Shown: positions 52,002-60,885, counted from the stretch's first letter. The stretch is 64,000 nucleotides of DNA from Streptomyces viridochromogenes DSM 40736 (GCF_000158955.1 NZ_GG657757.1:5848692-5912691), one strand, 5' to 3'. Numbers and translations are program-made. The notes: generated from the sequence alone by a model not told the origin.

Positions 52002-52175
52002 CTAACAGAGCGGGGGTGCCGCTCCCAGGGTGCGGGCTCCCGCTCCCGCGCAGCCGGCCGCACCATGCCGACCAGGTCTCCAGCAGGTGAACAGTGCCCG
52101 TCCCGCGTGGGCGTTCCACGGTGTGGGGGAGTGGAATGAGACCTGCATCTGCCCGTGCTCCGGAAGGACCCCGCC

Positions 52176-53249
52176 ATGACTGCCGCCCCCGCACCGGACC
52201 CCCTCGACGAGCTCCCGGGCCGGATCATGGCCCGCGAGATGGCGGAACAACCCGCCGTCCTGCGCCGGATCCTGACCGACGGCGCCCCCGCCATCCAGGA
52301 CGTGGCACGACGGATCGCCGCCCGGGCGCCCCGCTTCGTCCTGCTGACCGCCCGCGGCACCTCGGACAACGCCGCCCTCTACGCCAAGTACCTTCTGGAG
52401 ATCCGGCTCGGCCTGCCCTGCGGGCTCACCTCGATGTCCACCACCACGGCCTACGGCGCCCGGCCCGACCTCACCGACGTCCTCGTCGTCACCGTCAGCC
52501 AGTCAGGCGGCTCCCCGGACCTGGTCGCCTCGACCCGGGCCGCCCGCGAGGCCGGTGCCGTCACGCTGGCCGTCACCAACAACCCGGACTCACGGCTCGC
52601 CGATGTCTCCGAGTACCACATCGACATCATGGCCGGACCGGAGAAGGCACTCCCCGCGACCAAGACGTACACCGCCTCCCTCCTCGCGCTCTACCTGTTC
52701 GTCGAGGGCCTGCGCGGCGGTGACGGAGCGCCCGCGCACGTGCTGCCGGACCTCGCCGAGCAACTGCTCACCCGCCAGGACGAGGTGCGCGCCCTCGCCG
52801 CCCGCTACCGCTTCGCCGAGCGCATGGTGATCACTTCACGCGGCTACGGCTATCCCACCGCCAAGGAGGCCGCCCTCAAGCTGATGGAGACCAGCTACAT
52901 CCCCGCCCTCTCCTACTCCGGCGCCGATCTGCTGCACGGACCGCTCGCCATGGTCGACAACGTGTCCCCGGTCATCGCCGTGGTCACCGACGGCAAGGGC
53001 GGGGAAGCGCTCCAGCCCGTCCTCGACCGGCTGCGCGGCCGCGGCGCCGACCTGGTCGTCATCGGCCCCAGGAGCCAGGTCGGGCAGGCGTCGGCCGGCT
53101 TCGTCCTGCCGACGGACGACGTGGCCGAGGAGGTCCAGCCCGTCCTGGAGATCATCCCCCTGCAGCTCCTGGCCTACGAAGTCACCATCGCCCGCGGCCA
53201 GGACCCGGACGCACCCCGCGCGCTGGCGAAGGTGACGGAGACACGCTGA
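52176..53249 (+). CDS. SIS-domain sugar-phosphate protein (GlmS-C/NagB-II-like)
   Basis: The 357-residue protein contains two SIS domains resembling the isomerase half of GlmS. Visible are ARGTSDNAALYAKYLLE, SQSGGSPDLVAS, ATKTYTASLLA and the LLHGPLAMV loop. Related proteins act as alternative glucosamine-6-phosphate deaminases or as AgaS-type isomerases. ATG 52176 follows GGAAGG at 8 bases. Its position divergent from nagB across a DasR-like site supports a role in amino-sugar phosphate metabolism. Confidence 0.85.
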   Translation: MTAAPAPDPLDELPGRIMAREMAEQPAVLRRILTDGAPAIQDVARRIAARAPRFVLLTARGTSDNAALYAKYLLEIRLGLPCGLTSMSTTTAYGARPDLTDVLVVTVSQSGGSPDLVASTRAAREAGAVTLAVTNNPDSRLADVSEYHIDIMAGPEKALPATKTYTASLLALYLFVEGLRGGDGAPAHVLPDLAEQLLTRQDEVRALAARYRFAERMVITSRGYGYPTAKEAALKLMETSYIPALSYSGADLLHGPLAMVDNVSPVIAVVTDGKGGEALQPVLDRLRGRGADLVVIGPRSQVGQASAGFVLPTDDVAEEVQPVLEIIPLQLLAYEVTIARGQDPDAPRALAKVTETR

Positions 53250-53284
53250 GGGCAGGGGAGGCATGGGGGCCAGGAGCATCAGGG

Positions 53285-53311
53285 GCCAGGAGGGCCAGGA
53301 GGGCCAGGAGG
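53285..53311. repeat. 9-bp tandem repeat (GGCCAGGAG x3)
   Basis: Three head-to-tail GGCCAGGAG units lie between the convergent SIS and SDR genes; a fourth isolated unit is at 53269. Confidence 0.75.
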
Positions 53312-53337
53312 GCCCGGGCTGGGCGGGGGCGCCACGC

Positions 53338-54090
53338 CTAGGTGAGGGAGCCTCCCGTCACATCCACCCAGCTCCCCGTGACCCACCGCCCCGCGTCCGA
53401 GGCCAGGAACGCCACCACGTCGGCGACTTCGGCCGGCTCGCCCACCCCGCCCAGCGCCGATATCGCCGCCGCCTTCGCCCAGCCGTCGGCCGTCCCGCGC
53501 AGCAACCGGGCCGTGTTGTCGGTGTTGATGATCCCCGGCGCCACCGAGTTCACCGTGATACCTCGAGGACCCAGCACCTTGGAGAGGTCCCGGGAGAGGA
53601 CGTCCAGCGCGCCCTTCGTCATGGCGTAGGCCATGTTGTCCGGCATCACCGCCGTCCGGGCCAGCCCCGAGGAGATGTTGACGACCCGGCCTCCGTCCCG
53701 CAGTCGCGTCATGCCGTGCTTGAGGATGAAGAGCGGCGCCTTCACGTTCACCGCGAAGACCTTGTCGTACTCCTGCTCATCGAGTTCCTCGATGGGCCGG
53801 GTGTTGCCGATCCCCGCGTTGTTCACCAGGATGTCGAGCCCGTCCGCATGCCGGTCGAACTCCGCCCACAACGCCTCGGCGTCCCCCGGGGTGCCCAGCT
53901 CCACACCCACTGTGAAGGCCGAGCCGCCCGCCGCCTCGATCGACGCGACCGTCTCCTTCGCCGCCGCCTCGTTCCTGCCGTAGTGCACCGCGACCCGCGC
54001 ACCGTCACGCGCCAGCCGCTCGGCGATGCCGCGCCCGATGCCCCTGCTCGCCCCCGTGACGAGTGCCGTCCTGCCCCTGAGCACGTCCAT
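53338..54090 (-). CDS. Classical SDR oxidoreductase (FabG-like)
   Basis: The 250-residue enzyme has the cofactor motif TGASRGIG, NNAG, an NISSG serine and the YAMTK catalytic pair, all at normal positions for classical short-chain dehydrogenases. The substrate is unknown. The start has AGGAAGGGGAG upstream. It is divergent from a TetR gene, and a palindromic operator lies just upstream of its ribosome site, so it is probably a target of that repressor. Confidence 0.9.
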   Translation of the reverse strand: MDVLRGRTALVTGASRGIGRGIAERLARDGARVAVHYGRNEAAAKETVASIEAAGGSAFTVGVELGTPGDAEALWAEFDRHADGLDILVNNAGIGNTRPIEELDEQEYDKVFAVNVKAPLFILKHGMTRLRDGGRVVNISSGLARTAVMPDNMAYAMTKGALDVLSRDLSKVLGPRGITVNSVAPGIINTDNTARLLRGTADGWAKAAAISALGGVGEPAEVADVVAFLASDAGRWVTGSWVDVTGGSLT

Positions 54091-54114
54091 GACGGCTCCC
54101 CTTCCTGATTTCTC

Positions 54115-54126
54115 TAGCGGTCGCTA
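54115..54126. promoter_or_regulatory. Operator 1 of the SDR/TetR pair
   Basis: TAGCGGTCGCTA is a 12-bp inverted repeat (TAGCG/CGCTA) within the longer ATTTCTCTAG...CGCTACAAAA block that recurs at 54163. Confidence 0.7.
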
Positions 54127-54162
54127 CAAAAAAGACCGTACAGCAGCCCGCCGACATTTCTC

Positions 54163-54174
54163 TAGTGCCCGCTA
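54163..54174. promoter_or_regulatory. Operator 2 of the SDR/TetR pair
   Basis: TAGTGCCCGCTA is the same site with one arm mismatch, 48 bases from operator 1, and overlaps TATAAA, a probable -10 element for the TetR gene at 54173-54178. Confidence 0.65.
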
Positions 54175-54187
54175 TAAAATGCACTCC

Positions 54188-54898
54188 ATGGTGAACGACG
54201 ACGGAACCGCGAAGGCCGAGGGAGCCGCGGCCGCGGCCACCGGGAAGGCGGTGGCCACCGGGAGGGCGACGGCCACCGGAGGGAGCAAGAAGGGCAGGCC
54301 CCGTGGCCGTCCCCGTTCCTTCGATCGCGAGACCGCGCTGGAGAAGGCGCTCCTGGCCTTCTGGGAGCACGGCTACGAGGCGACCTCCGTCTCCGACCTC
54401 ACCCGTGTCATGGACATCGGCGCCCCCAGCCTCTACGCGGCCTTCGGCGACAAGCGCTCCCTGTTCGAGGAGGTCGTGCACGTCTACGGCACGCGCTACG
54501 GATCGTTCACCGACCGGGCACTCGCCGAGGAGCCCACCGCGTGGAGCGCCGTCGAGCGCACGCTGCGCGAGGCCGCCACCGCGTACACGGAGCCCGGCCA
54601 TCCGCACGGCTGTCTCGTCGTCCACGCCGCCGCGAACTGCTCGACCCCCGAGGTCGAACAGTCGCTGCGGGACCGCCGCAACGCCAACATCGCCGCGTTC
54701 GAGAGCCGCATCAGGGCCGATGTCGCCGCCGGAGTGCTGCCCCCGGACACCGACTCCGCCGCCCTGGCCCGGCACACGGGGGCGATGATCCAGGGCATGT
54801 CACAACAGGCGCGGGACGGGGCGAGCCGGGAGGAACTGGAGGCGGTCGCGGAAATTGCCATGTCCATCTGGCCCCGCACAGGAACCCACACGGGTTAG
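54188..54898 (+). CDS. TetR-family regulator
   Basis: The regulator of about 236 residues has an Ala/Thr/Gly-rich N-terminal tail (about 35 residues), then a basic GRPRGRPRSFD hook and a TetR helix-turn-helix (VSDLTRVMDIGAPSLYAAFGDKRSL). HGCLVVHAA is typical of the YxaF/AcrR-like branch. No ribosome site precedes ATG 54188; TATAAA ends 9 bases before it, so the mRNA may be leaderless. An ATG at 54179 is also in frame. It probably represses itself and the divergent SDR gene. Confidence 0.85.
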   Translation: MVNDDGTAKAEGAAAAATGKAVATGRATATGGSKKGRPRGRPRSFDRETALEKALLAFWEHGYEATSVSDLTRVMDIGAPSLYAAFGDKRSLFEEVVHVYGTRYGSFTDRALAEEPTAWSAVERTLREAATAYTEPGHPHGCLVVHAAANCSTPEVEQSLRDRRNANIAAFESRIRADVAAGVLPPDTDSAALARHTGAMIQGMSQQARDGASREELEAVAEIAMSIWPRTGTHTG

Positions 54899-55305
54899 GC
54901 TGCCTGATGGACGCCAGTGCGTCCGACCAGTCGGAGACATAACAACAACGAACAGCCTCCAACGCATGGACACCCCTGAGTGGTCTAGTCCACAATGCGT
55001 GGTGAGAACGCGTGTGAGGCGCACACGTGAAGCGCGCACCAGCCTCCGTCTTCCCCGCACAGGAAGGCGGACAGAGGAACCGAGGCTCTCTGCCCTGACT
55101 GCCTTGGATCCTCGTCCTTCGGCCGACCGGGACCGCACACCCCGCGGCCGATGCTGCTCCGGGCTGCGGTGCCGGGAGGGTTGAGGGTCCCTCTCAGGCG
55201 CCGCGGCCCGCGGGTGTTTCAGGGGCGGAGCCAGGCCGGGCAGTGGCTCGCAGAGCCGGGCCGTACATTTCAGAGCCGTACAAACCCCCGGGTACGCTCG
55301 CACAC
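54899..55305. promoter_or_regulatory. Upstream region of the PdtaS-like kinase
   Basis: This 407-base gap holds no credible gene. It has a DasR-like site at 54980 and, at 55293-55298, TACGCT placed 7 bases before GTG 55306 as if for a leaderless transcript. Nothing else was recognised. Confidence 0.45.
54980..54995. promoter_or_regulatory. DasR-like operator upstream of the sensor kinase
   Basis: GTGGTCTAGTCCACAA shares 15 of 16 bases with the site before dasR (45629). It is 326 bases before the kinase start and 82 bases after the TetR stop. Confidence 0.7.
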
Positions 55306-56781
55306 GTGCCCTCCATGAACGAACTCGTACGCCAGCACACGGCCCTCGACGACACCGACCTCGAGTGGCTTCATCTGCTGGTCTCGGAGTGGCAGCTGCT
55401 CTCCGACCTCTCCTTCGCCGACCTGGTCCTGTGGGTCCCCACCAGCGACGGCACCCGGTACGTGTCGGTCGCCCAGATGCGCCCCAACACCGGCCCGACC
55501 TCGTACCAGGACGACATGGTGGGCCACCTCGTCCCGCGCGGCCGCCGCCCGATGCTGGACGCCGCCCTCGACGAGGGCCGCATCGTGCGTGAGGGCGACC
55601 CCGAGTGGCGCGAAGAGGTCCCGGTCCGGGTCGAGTCGATCCCCGTCCGGCGGGAGGGGCGCGTCCTCGGCGTCATCGCGCGCAACACCAACCTCCTCAC
55701 CGTGCGCACACCGAGCCGCCTGGAGCTCACCTACCTGCAGAGCGCCTCCGACCTCGCGCAGATGATCGCGGCCGGCTCCTTCCCGTTCGCGAACCAGCAG
55801 CTCGACATGGACGCCTCGCCCCGGGTGGGCGACGGCCTGATCAGGCTCGACGCCGACGGCATCGTCCAGTACGCCTCCCCGAACGCCCTGTCCGCCTACC
55901 ACCGGCTCGGCCTCGCCTCCGACCTCGTCGGCCAGCACCTGGGCAAGACCACCGCCGAACTCGCCCCGACCCGGGGCCCGGTGGACGAGGCTCTCGCCAA
56001 GGTCGCCAGCGGCTGGGCGCCACGTGAGTTCGAGATCGAGGCCAGTGACGGGGTCATCCAGTTCCGCGCGATCCCCCTCAAACCCAAGGGCACCCGCATC
56101 GGCTCGCTCGTCCTGCTGCGTGACGTGACGGAACTGCGTCGCCGCGAGCGTGAGTTGATCACCAAGGACGCGACGATCCGCGAGATCCACCACCGCGTGA
56201 AGAACAACCTCCAGACGGTGGCGGCCCTGCTCCGCCTCCAGGCCCGCCGCATCGAGTCCGACCGCGGCCGGGAGGCCCTCGAAGAGGCGGTACGGCGCGT
56301 CGGTTCGATTGCGATCGTGCACGAAACGCTCTCCCAGAACCTGGACGAGCGTGTGGAGTTCGACGACATCGCCGACCGCGTCCTGGCGATGGTCGCGGAG
56401 ATCTCCCCGGGCAAGGTCACGGGCCGGCGCACCGGCTGCTTCGGCATTCTCGACGCCGAGGTCGCCACCCCGCTGTCGATGGTGCTGACCGAGGTGCTGC
56501 AGAACGCGCTGGAGCACGGATTCCGTGAGGGCGACACCGGCGCGGTCGAGGTGTCGGCGGTCCGCGGCGGCACCACGAAGGAGGCTCGTCTGCTGGTCAC
56601 CGTCCAGGACGACGGTGTCGGCCTGCCGGAGGGCTTCGATCCGCACACCGCGGGCAACCTCGGCCTCCAGATCGTACGGACTCTGGTGGAGGGCGAGTTG
56701 GGCGGCACTTTCGACATGGTTCCGGCCCCGGAACGTGGAACTCGCGTGATCCTGGACATTCCGGTGCGGGGGGAGAAGTAG
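55306..56781 (+). CDS. pdtaS: PdtaS-like sensor histidine kinase (GAF-PAS-HisKA_2)
   Basis: The 491-residue soluble kinase has a GAF-like N-terminal domain (about 10-160), a PAS domain (about 190-290), a HisKA_2 box EIHHRVKNNLQTVAALLRLQ at about 300-320 with the phosphoacceptor histidine, and a HATPase domain with EVLQNALEHGF and DDGVGLPEGF. This order is that of PdtaS of mycobacteria, which signals to the antiterminator-type regulator PdtaR. As in mycobacteria it lies beside a whiB gene. GTG 55306 or ATG 55315 may be the start; no ribosome site is visible. Confidence 0.88.
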   Translation: MPSMNELVRQHTALDDTDLEWLHLLVSEWQLLSDLSFADLVLWVPTSDGTRYVSVAQMRPNTGPTSYQDDMVGHLVPRGRRPMLDAALDEGRIVREGDPEWREEVPVRVESIPVRREGRVLGVIARNTNLLTVRTPSRLELTYLQSASDLAQMIAAGSFPFANQQLDMDASPRVGDGLIRLDADGIVQYASPNALSAYHRLGLASDLVGQHLGKTTAELAPTRGPVDEALAKVASGWAPREFEIEASDGVIQFRAIPLKPKGTRIGSLVLLRDVTELRRRERELITKDATIREIHHRVKNNLQTVAALLRLQARRIESDRGREALEEAVRRVGSIAIVHETLSQNLDERVEFDDIADRVLAMVAEISPGKVTGRRTGCFGILDAEVATPLSMVLTEVLQNALEHGFREGDTGAVEVSAVRGGTTKEARLLVTVQDDGVGLPEGFDPHTAGNLGLQIVRTLVEGELGGTFDMVPAPERGTRVILDIPVRGEK

Positions 56782-56823
56782 CGGCACCCGGAGCCCTCGC
56801 GGAACCCGCTCACCACAGCATTG

Positions 56824-56852
56824 AGCCCCGGGCCATGAACTGGCCCGGGGCT
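56824..56852. terminator. Bidirectional terminator between kinase and whiB genes
   Basis: A perfect 12-bp stem (56824-56835 with 56841-56852) with a TGAAC loop lies between the convergent genes. Confidence 0.85.
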
Positions 56853-56970
56853 AAAGCTCGTTGCTGCTTAACTAAGCGCATCGGGGGAACTGCGCGCTGC
56901 GGCTCGGGGGCGGGAGATGCGTACTCGCTGTACGCGCCGCCAAGCTCAGGCTGTCAGCAGGGGTGGGTTG

Positions 56971-57228
56971 TCAGGCGGAGGCCTGACGGGCCCGGTTGCG
57001 GGCGGCGCGGCGCTTCATGGCGCGGCGCTCGTCCTCGCTGAGACCACCCCAGACGCCGGAGTCCTGGCCGGACTCGAGCGCCCACTGCAGGCACTGCTCG
57101 ATAACCGGGCAGCGACGGCAGACGGCCTTGGCTTCCTCGATCTGCAGCAGCGCAGGACCGGTGTTGCCGATGGGGAAGAAGAGCTCGGGGTCTTCCTCGC
57201 GGCAAACGGCGTTGTGACGCCAGTCCAT
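56971..57228 (-). CDS. wblE: WhiB-family iron-sulfur protein (WblE/WhiB1-like)
   Basis: The 85-residue protein has the four cluster cysteines C9, C37, C40 and C46, the GVWGG turn and a basic C-terminal KRRAARNRAR tail that contacts DNA. It matches Streptomyces WblE and mycobacterial WhiB1, which bind the 4Fe-4S cluster and interact with the main sigma factor. AGGAGAGG lies 7 bases before the start. It converges on the PdtaS-like kinase gene, as in mycobacteria. Confidence 0.93.
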   Translation of the reverse strand: MDWRHNAVCREEDPELFFPIGNTGPALLQIEEAKAVCRRCPVIEQCLQWALESGQDSGVWGGLSEDERRAMKRRAARNRARQASA

Positions 57229-57547
57229 GGCTGCTACCTCTCCTTGGTATTACATGCACGTTGCTTGTGAATGTGAACGCTTTCACGAATCCCTCAACAA
57301 GTGAAGGGCCGACCGCCAGGTTCCCTGACGAGGTCCTGTGAGTTGAAGAGGGGTTCTGGCGATCAGTGGAGGCCGATGTTGCGGGCCGTCCCGATCGCCA
57401 CGTAGAGACTCGCAAACCTCGGCGGCGGACACAACCCCTTCTGGAAAGTTTTTTTTGATTCTTCGGTGTCGACTAGGTCACAGCCGTACTTCCATGGGGT
57501 GGATCCTGGCCTAAACGTTCGAGTGAAAGGACTTTAGCCCCTTCTGC
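57229..57547. promoter_or_regulatory. Long upstream region of whiB
   Basis: This 319-base gap precedes the whiB gene on the reverse strand. It has a run of eight T at 57449-57456, rare in such GC-rich DNA, and somewhat AT-rich flanks that may hold promoters. I found no GGAAT-N18-GTT match and no gene. Confidence 0.4.
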
Positions 57548-58516
57548 TCACACAATCACACGCAGTGCTCGACGTACGCCTGTGAACGTCACGCTCGTTC
57601 GCAACCCCAGGTGGTCACCGTCCATCTGGAGGGGGAGCGGCACCTTCGAATGCAAGGTGAACTCCGTCAAGTCGTGCAGAGAGGTGGCGTGCTTGCCATG
57701 GGGTCCGCGCTCGGGGGACGAAGTGAGCAACTGGGTGCCATACCGGGCAACCGCCGCAGTGGACAGGCGGCTGAGACCGAAGATATCGAGACCGGTATCG
57801 AACGAGGCCTTAGGTGCCGCGTAGATCGGGCGATTCCCCAGAAACGTCCACGGGGAGGTGTTCGAGACTATGGAGAGCACCAGATCGGTGACCGGTTCCT
57901 CGCCGGCCCGCTCCAGTGTGATCGTCCCGTGCCGACGGTTCGGTTCACCGAGGAGCTGTCGCACGACCTGGCGAACGTAGAGAGCGTGTGTGGATTTCCG
58001 GCCGCGCTCGCGGTGCTGCTCCACCCGGCCGACCACACCGGCGTCGAAGCCGAGCCCGGCGTTGAAGGTGAACCAGCGGGCCGGTACCGCCTCGTCCTCC
58101 GAGCCCGGCGTGCCCGAGGCCAGTCCCAGACCGACCGTGCGTTCGCTGCCGTCGCGCAGCGCGTCCAGCAGAGCGCCGGTCGCCTCCACCGCGTCGTTGG
58201 GCAGGCCCAGGGCGCGGGCGAAGACATTGGTGGAGCCGCCGGGGACCACGGCGAGGCCGGGCAGATGCCCCGGGGCGGGACCGGCGTGCAGGAGGCCGTT
58301 GACCACTTCGTTGACCGTGCCGTCGCCGCCGAGGGCCACCACCAGGTCTATGTCGTCGCTCTCCGCCGCATGCCGGCCGAGGTCGCGCGCGTGGCCGCGG
58401 TACTCGGTGGTGACCGCTTCCAGCTTCATCTCGCTGGCGAGCGCGTGGATCAGTACGTCGCGTGTGCGCGCACTTGTGGTGGTTGCCGCCGGATTGACCA
58501 CGAGGAGTGCACGCAT
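57548..58516 (-). CDS. Diacylglycerol/sphingosine kinase family protein
   Basis: The 322-residue protein shows the lipid-kinase nucleotide motif GGDGTVNE at 63-70 and PGGSTNVFAR at 92-101, followed by the beta-sandwich domain of YegS/DgkB-like enzymes. It probably phosphorylates diacylglycerol or a related lipid at the membrane. It begins MRALLVVNPAA, typical for the family. It lies upstream of whiB on the same strand, 319 bases away. Confidence 0.88.
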   Translation of the reverse strand: MRALLVVNPAATTTSARTRDVLIHALASEMKLEAVTTEYRGHARDLGRHAAESDDIDLVVALGGDGTVNEVVNGLLHAGPAPGHLPGLAVVPGGSTNVFARALGLPNDAVEATGALLDALRDGSERTVGLGLASGTPGSEDEAVPARWFTFNAGLGFDAGVVGRVEQHRERGRKSTHALYVRQVVRQLLGEPNRRHGTITLERAGEEPVTDLVLSIVSNTSPWTFLGNRPIYAAPKASFDTGLDIFGLSRLSTAAVARYGTQLLTSSPERGPHGKHATSLHDLTEFTLHSKVPLPLQMDGDHLGLRTSVTFTGVRRALRVIV

Positions 58517-58631
58517 GAGTGGCAGCGTACCTACTGGGTGGTACCGGGCCCAGACCGAGGTAGGGATCCGGTAAGAGAGCAGGGGTGAACCTCGCCTCAG
58601 GGGCGCGTACGACGAGGGCTACTCTTCAGGG

Positions 58632-59081
58632 GTGAGCAGTGAGCAGACCCCCACGACCGAGGAAACCACCGGCCCCCGCCCCCGGCGCCTGACGTACGCC
58701 GCGCTGCTGGCGGCACTGGAGGGACTCGCGCTGGTCGTCGGCGGCGTCTGGGTCGTCGTCCTCGGTCTCACGGGGCATCCCGACGACCGGCAGCAGGCCG
58801 TGACCGGAGGCATCACGCTGGTCGTGCTCGCGCTGCTGCCGCTGCTCGCCGCGCGAGGGCTGCTCGGCCGCCGCAGCTGGAGCCGGGGCCCGGCCGTCAT
58901 CACCCAGCTCCTGGCCCTGCCGGTGGCCTACAACCTGCTCCAGGCCGACAGCATGGCCATTCCGGCCGGGATCGCCCTCGCGGTCGTGGCGGTCGCGGCG
59001 CTCGTCCTGCTGGTGAACCCCGAGACGACCCGGGCCCTCGGAATCCGCGGGCCCGGCGGCCCCGGCGACACGGAGAAGTAG
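58632..59081 (+). CDS. Four-helix membrane protein
   Basis: The 149-residue protein has a charged N-terminus and four hydrophobic helices at about 22-46, 59-75, 85-102 and 108-126. Such proteins are annotated only as integral membrane proteins in Streptomyces. No ribosome site precedes GTG 58632; TACTCT lies 7 bases upstream, so the transcript may be leaderless. It converges on sigH with 3 bases between stops. The function is unknown. Confidence 0.75.
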   Translation: MSSEQTPTTEETTGPRPRRLTYAALLAALEGLALVVGGVWVVVLGLTGHPDDRQQAVTGGITLVVLALLPLLAARGLLGRRSWSRGPAVITQLLALPVAYNLLQADSMAIPAGIALAVVAVAALVLLVNPETTRALGIRGPGGPGDTEK

Positions 59082-59084
59082 CCG

Positions 59085-60251
59085 TCACTCCTCGACGAGG
59101 AGCTTCTCCCGCAGCTGCGCCAGCGTGCGCGCCAGCAGCCGCGAGACGTGCATCTGCGAGATGCCGACCTCCTGCGCGATCTGCGACTGGGTCATGTTGC
59201 CGAAGAAGCGCAGCAGCAGGATCCGCTTCTCGCGCGGCGGAAGGTCCTCCAGCAGCGGCTTGAGGGACTCCCGGTACTCCACGCCCTCCAGCGCCTCGTC
59301 CTCCGCGCCGAGGGTGTCCGCGACCGCCGGGGACTCGTCGTCCGTGTCGGGGACGTCCAGGGACAGCGTGGAGTACGCGTTGGCGGACTCCAGGCCCTCC
59401 AGGACCTCCTCCTCCGAGATCGACAGCTTCTCGGCGAGTTCATGGACCGTGGGGGAGCGGCCGTGCAGCTGGGAGAGCTCGGCCGTGGCCGTGGTCAGCG
59501 CCAGGCGCAGCTCCTGGAGCCGGCGCGGCACCCGCACCGCCCAGCCCTTGTCGCGGAAGTGCCGCTTGATCTCGCCGACGACCGTCGGGGTCGCGTACGT
59601 CGAGAACTCCACGCCGCGGTCCGGGTCGAAGCGGTCGACCGACTTGATCAGCCCGATCGTGGCGACCTGGGTGAGGTCGTCCAGCGGCTCGCCGCGGTTG
59701 CGGAAGCGGCGCGCGAGGTGCTCCACCAGCGGCAGATGCATCCGGACCAGCTGGTTGCGCAGCTCCGCGTACTCGGGGCTGCCGTCCGGCAGGGCGCGCA
59801 GCTTGAGGAACAGCTCGCGCGCCCCGCTGCGGTCGGGAGAGCCGTGCTGCGCGGCCTGTGCGTGGTGCGCGCTCGGCGCATCGTCCTCGGAGTGTCGCTC
59901 GTGCTCGCTCATCGTCCCGCCCGTCGCCCTTCCCCGAGCCCTCGCCTCCTCCGCCACTCTCGACTTCGCGTGAGTGGGTGGACCTCCCTGGGCAGGGGAT
60001 GCGGTGATCCCCCCGCCCGGAGGCGCGCTCCGCACGGCACCTTCCCGGTGCAGCCGCCCGTCGCCCGGGAGGACGGCCCCCGCGGAGTCGTCCTCCGGAT
60101 GCGGGCGGGCCTGCTCGGGGATGCCGTCGATACCGGCCGCCATGCGCCGGGTTCCGCTCGGGCCCGTCTCCGCGCCCGTGCCTGTGCCCTCGGCCGGCAG
60201 CTCTCGTGTGCTGCTCTCTTCGTCCCGCACCGGCCCGTCCTCGTTCCTCAC
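59085..60251 (-). CDS. sigH: Stress sigma factor SigH (SigB/F family) with N-terminal extension
   Basis: The longest likely product has 388 residues. The sigma core, about 255 residues, has sigma2 (LDDLTQVATIGLIKSVDRFD), sigma3 and sigma4 (MTQSQIAQEVGISQMHVSRLL). Three starts are plausible: GTG 60251, overlapping the prsH stop as GTGA; ATG 60143; and ATG 59912 (MSEHERHSEDD). The segment between 60251 and 59912 is low in complexity. In S. coelicolor SigH is also made as several forms of different length. It responds to osmotic stress and development and is bound by the anti-sigma factor encoded upstream. Confidence 0.9.
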   Translation of the reverse strand: MRNEDGPVRDEESSTRELPAEGTGTGAETGPSGTRRMAAGIDGIPEQARPHPEDDSAGAVLPGDGRLHREGAVRSAPPGGGITASPAQGGPPTHAKSRVAEEARARGRATGGTMSEHERHSEDDAPSAHHAQAAQHGSPDRSGARELFLKLRALPDGSPEYAELRNQLVRMHLPLVEHLARRFRNRGEPLDDLTQVATIGLIKSVDRFDPDRGVEFSTYATPTVVGEIKRHFRDKGWAVRVPRRLQELRLALTTATAELSQLHGRSPTVHELAEKLSISEEEVLEGLESANAYSTLSLDVPDTDDESPAVADTLGAEDEALEGVEYRESLKPLLEDLPPREKRILLLRFFGNMTQSQIAQEVGISQMHVSRLLARTLAQLREKLLVEE

Positions 60252-60673
60252 GCCGGCCCGGGTCCCGCGCCGCGCTGTTTGTAGAGGCTGATCGAAACGG
60301 TTTTGTCCTTGTCCACGGCAGAGGAGACCTTGCCCGCCAGAGCGGACAGGACGGTCCAGGCGAAGGTGTCCCGCGAGGGGGCATGACCATCCGTGGTCGG
60401 TGCCGAGACGGTGACCTCGAGTGAGTCGTCGACGAGGCGGAAGACACAGCTGAGCACCGAGCCGGGCACGGCCTGCTGCAACAGGATCGCGCAGGCCTCG
60501 TCCACCGCGATGCGCAAGTCCTCGATCTCGTCGAGGGTGAAGTCCAAACGGGCCGCGAGTCCGGCCGTGGCCGTACGCAGCACCGACAGGTAGGCACCCG
60601 CGGCCGGCAGCCGGACTTCCACGAAGTCCTGGGTCGCGGGCTCGCCTGCGATCTGGGACACCCTCACCTCCAT
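60248..60673 (-). CDS. prsH: Anti-sigma factor (RsbW-like) for SigH
   Basis: The 141-residue protein is a HATPase_c serine-kinase type anti-sigma factor. The N-box DEACAILLQQ is seen at about 58-67. The homologue in S. coelicolor (PrsH/UshX) binds SigH. Its stop overlaps the upstream sigH start as GTGA, so the pair is coupled. There is no good ribosome site before ATG 60673. Confidence 0.9.
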   Translation of the reverse strand: MEVRVSQIAGEPATQDFVEVRLPAAGAYLSVLRTATAGLAARLDFTLDEIEDLRIAVDEACAILLQQAVPGSVLSCVFRLVDDSLEVTVSAPTTDGHAPSRDTFAWTVLSALAGKVSSAVDKDKTVSISLYKQRGAGPGPA

Positions 60674-60885
60674 GGTGGTACAAGCGTTTCAGAGCCGGGG
60701 GTCGTTCCCCGGGGGTAACGCGATACGTGGTTCAGCGGTGACGCTATCGCGCTCTCGACGGTCCTGTCCCCGGGACCCAACCCCTTGCCGTCACTCACAG
60801 TAAACCTGTGGACACGCTCCGTGTCTAGGGGTTGGGCGGGCCCAAATGGGAAGAGCGCGCGCCGGGTTGACGTACCCAGACGTCA

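Noticed and set aside
57229..57547. SigR-type promoter for the whiB gene
   Set aside because: No GGAAT-N18/19-GTT match was found on the coding strand in the gap.
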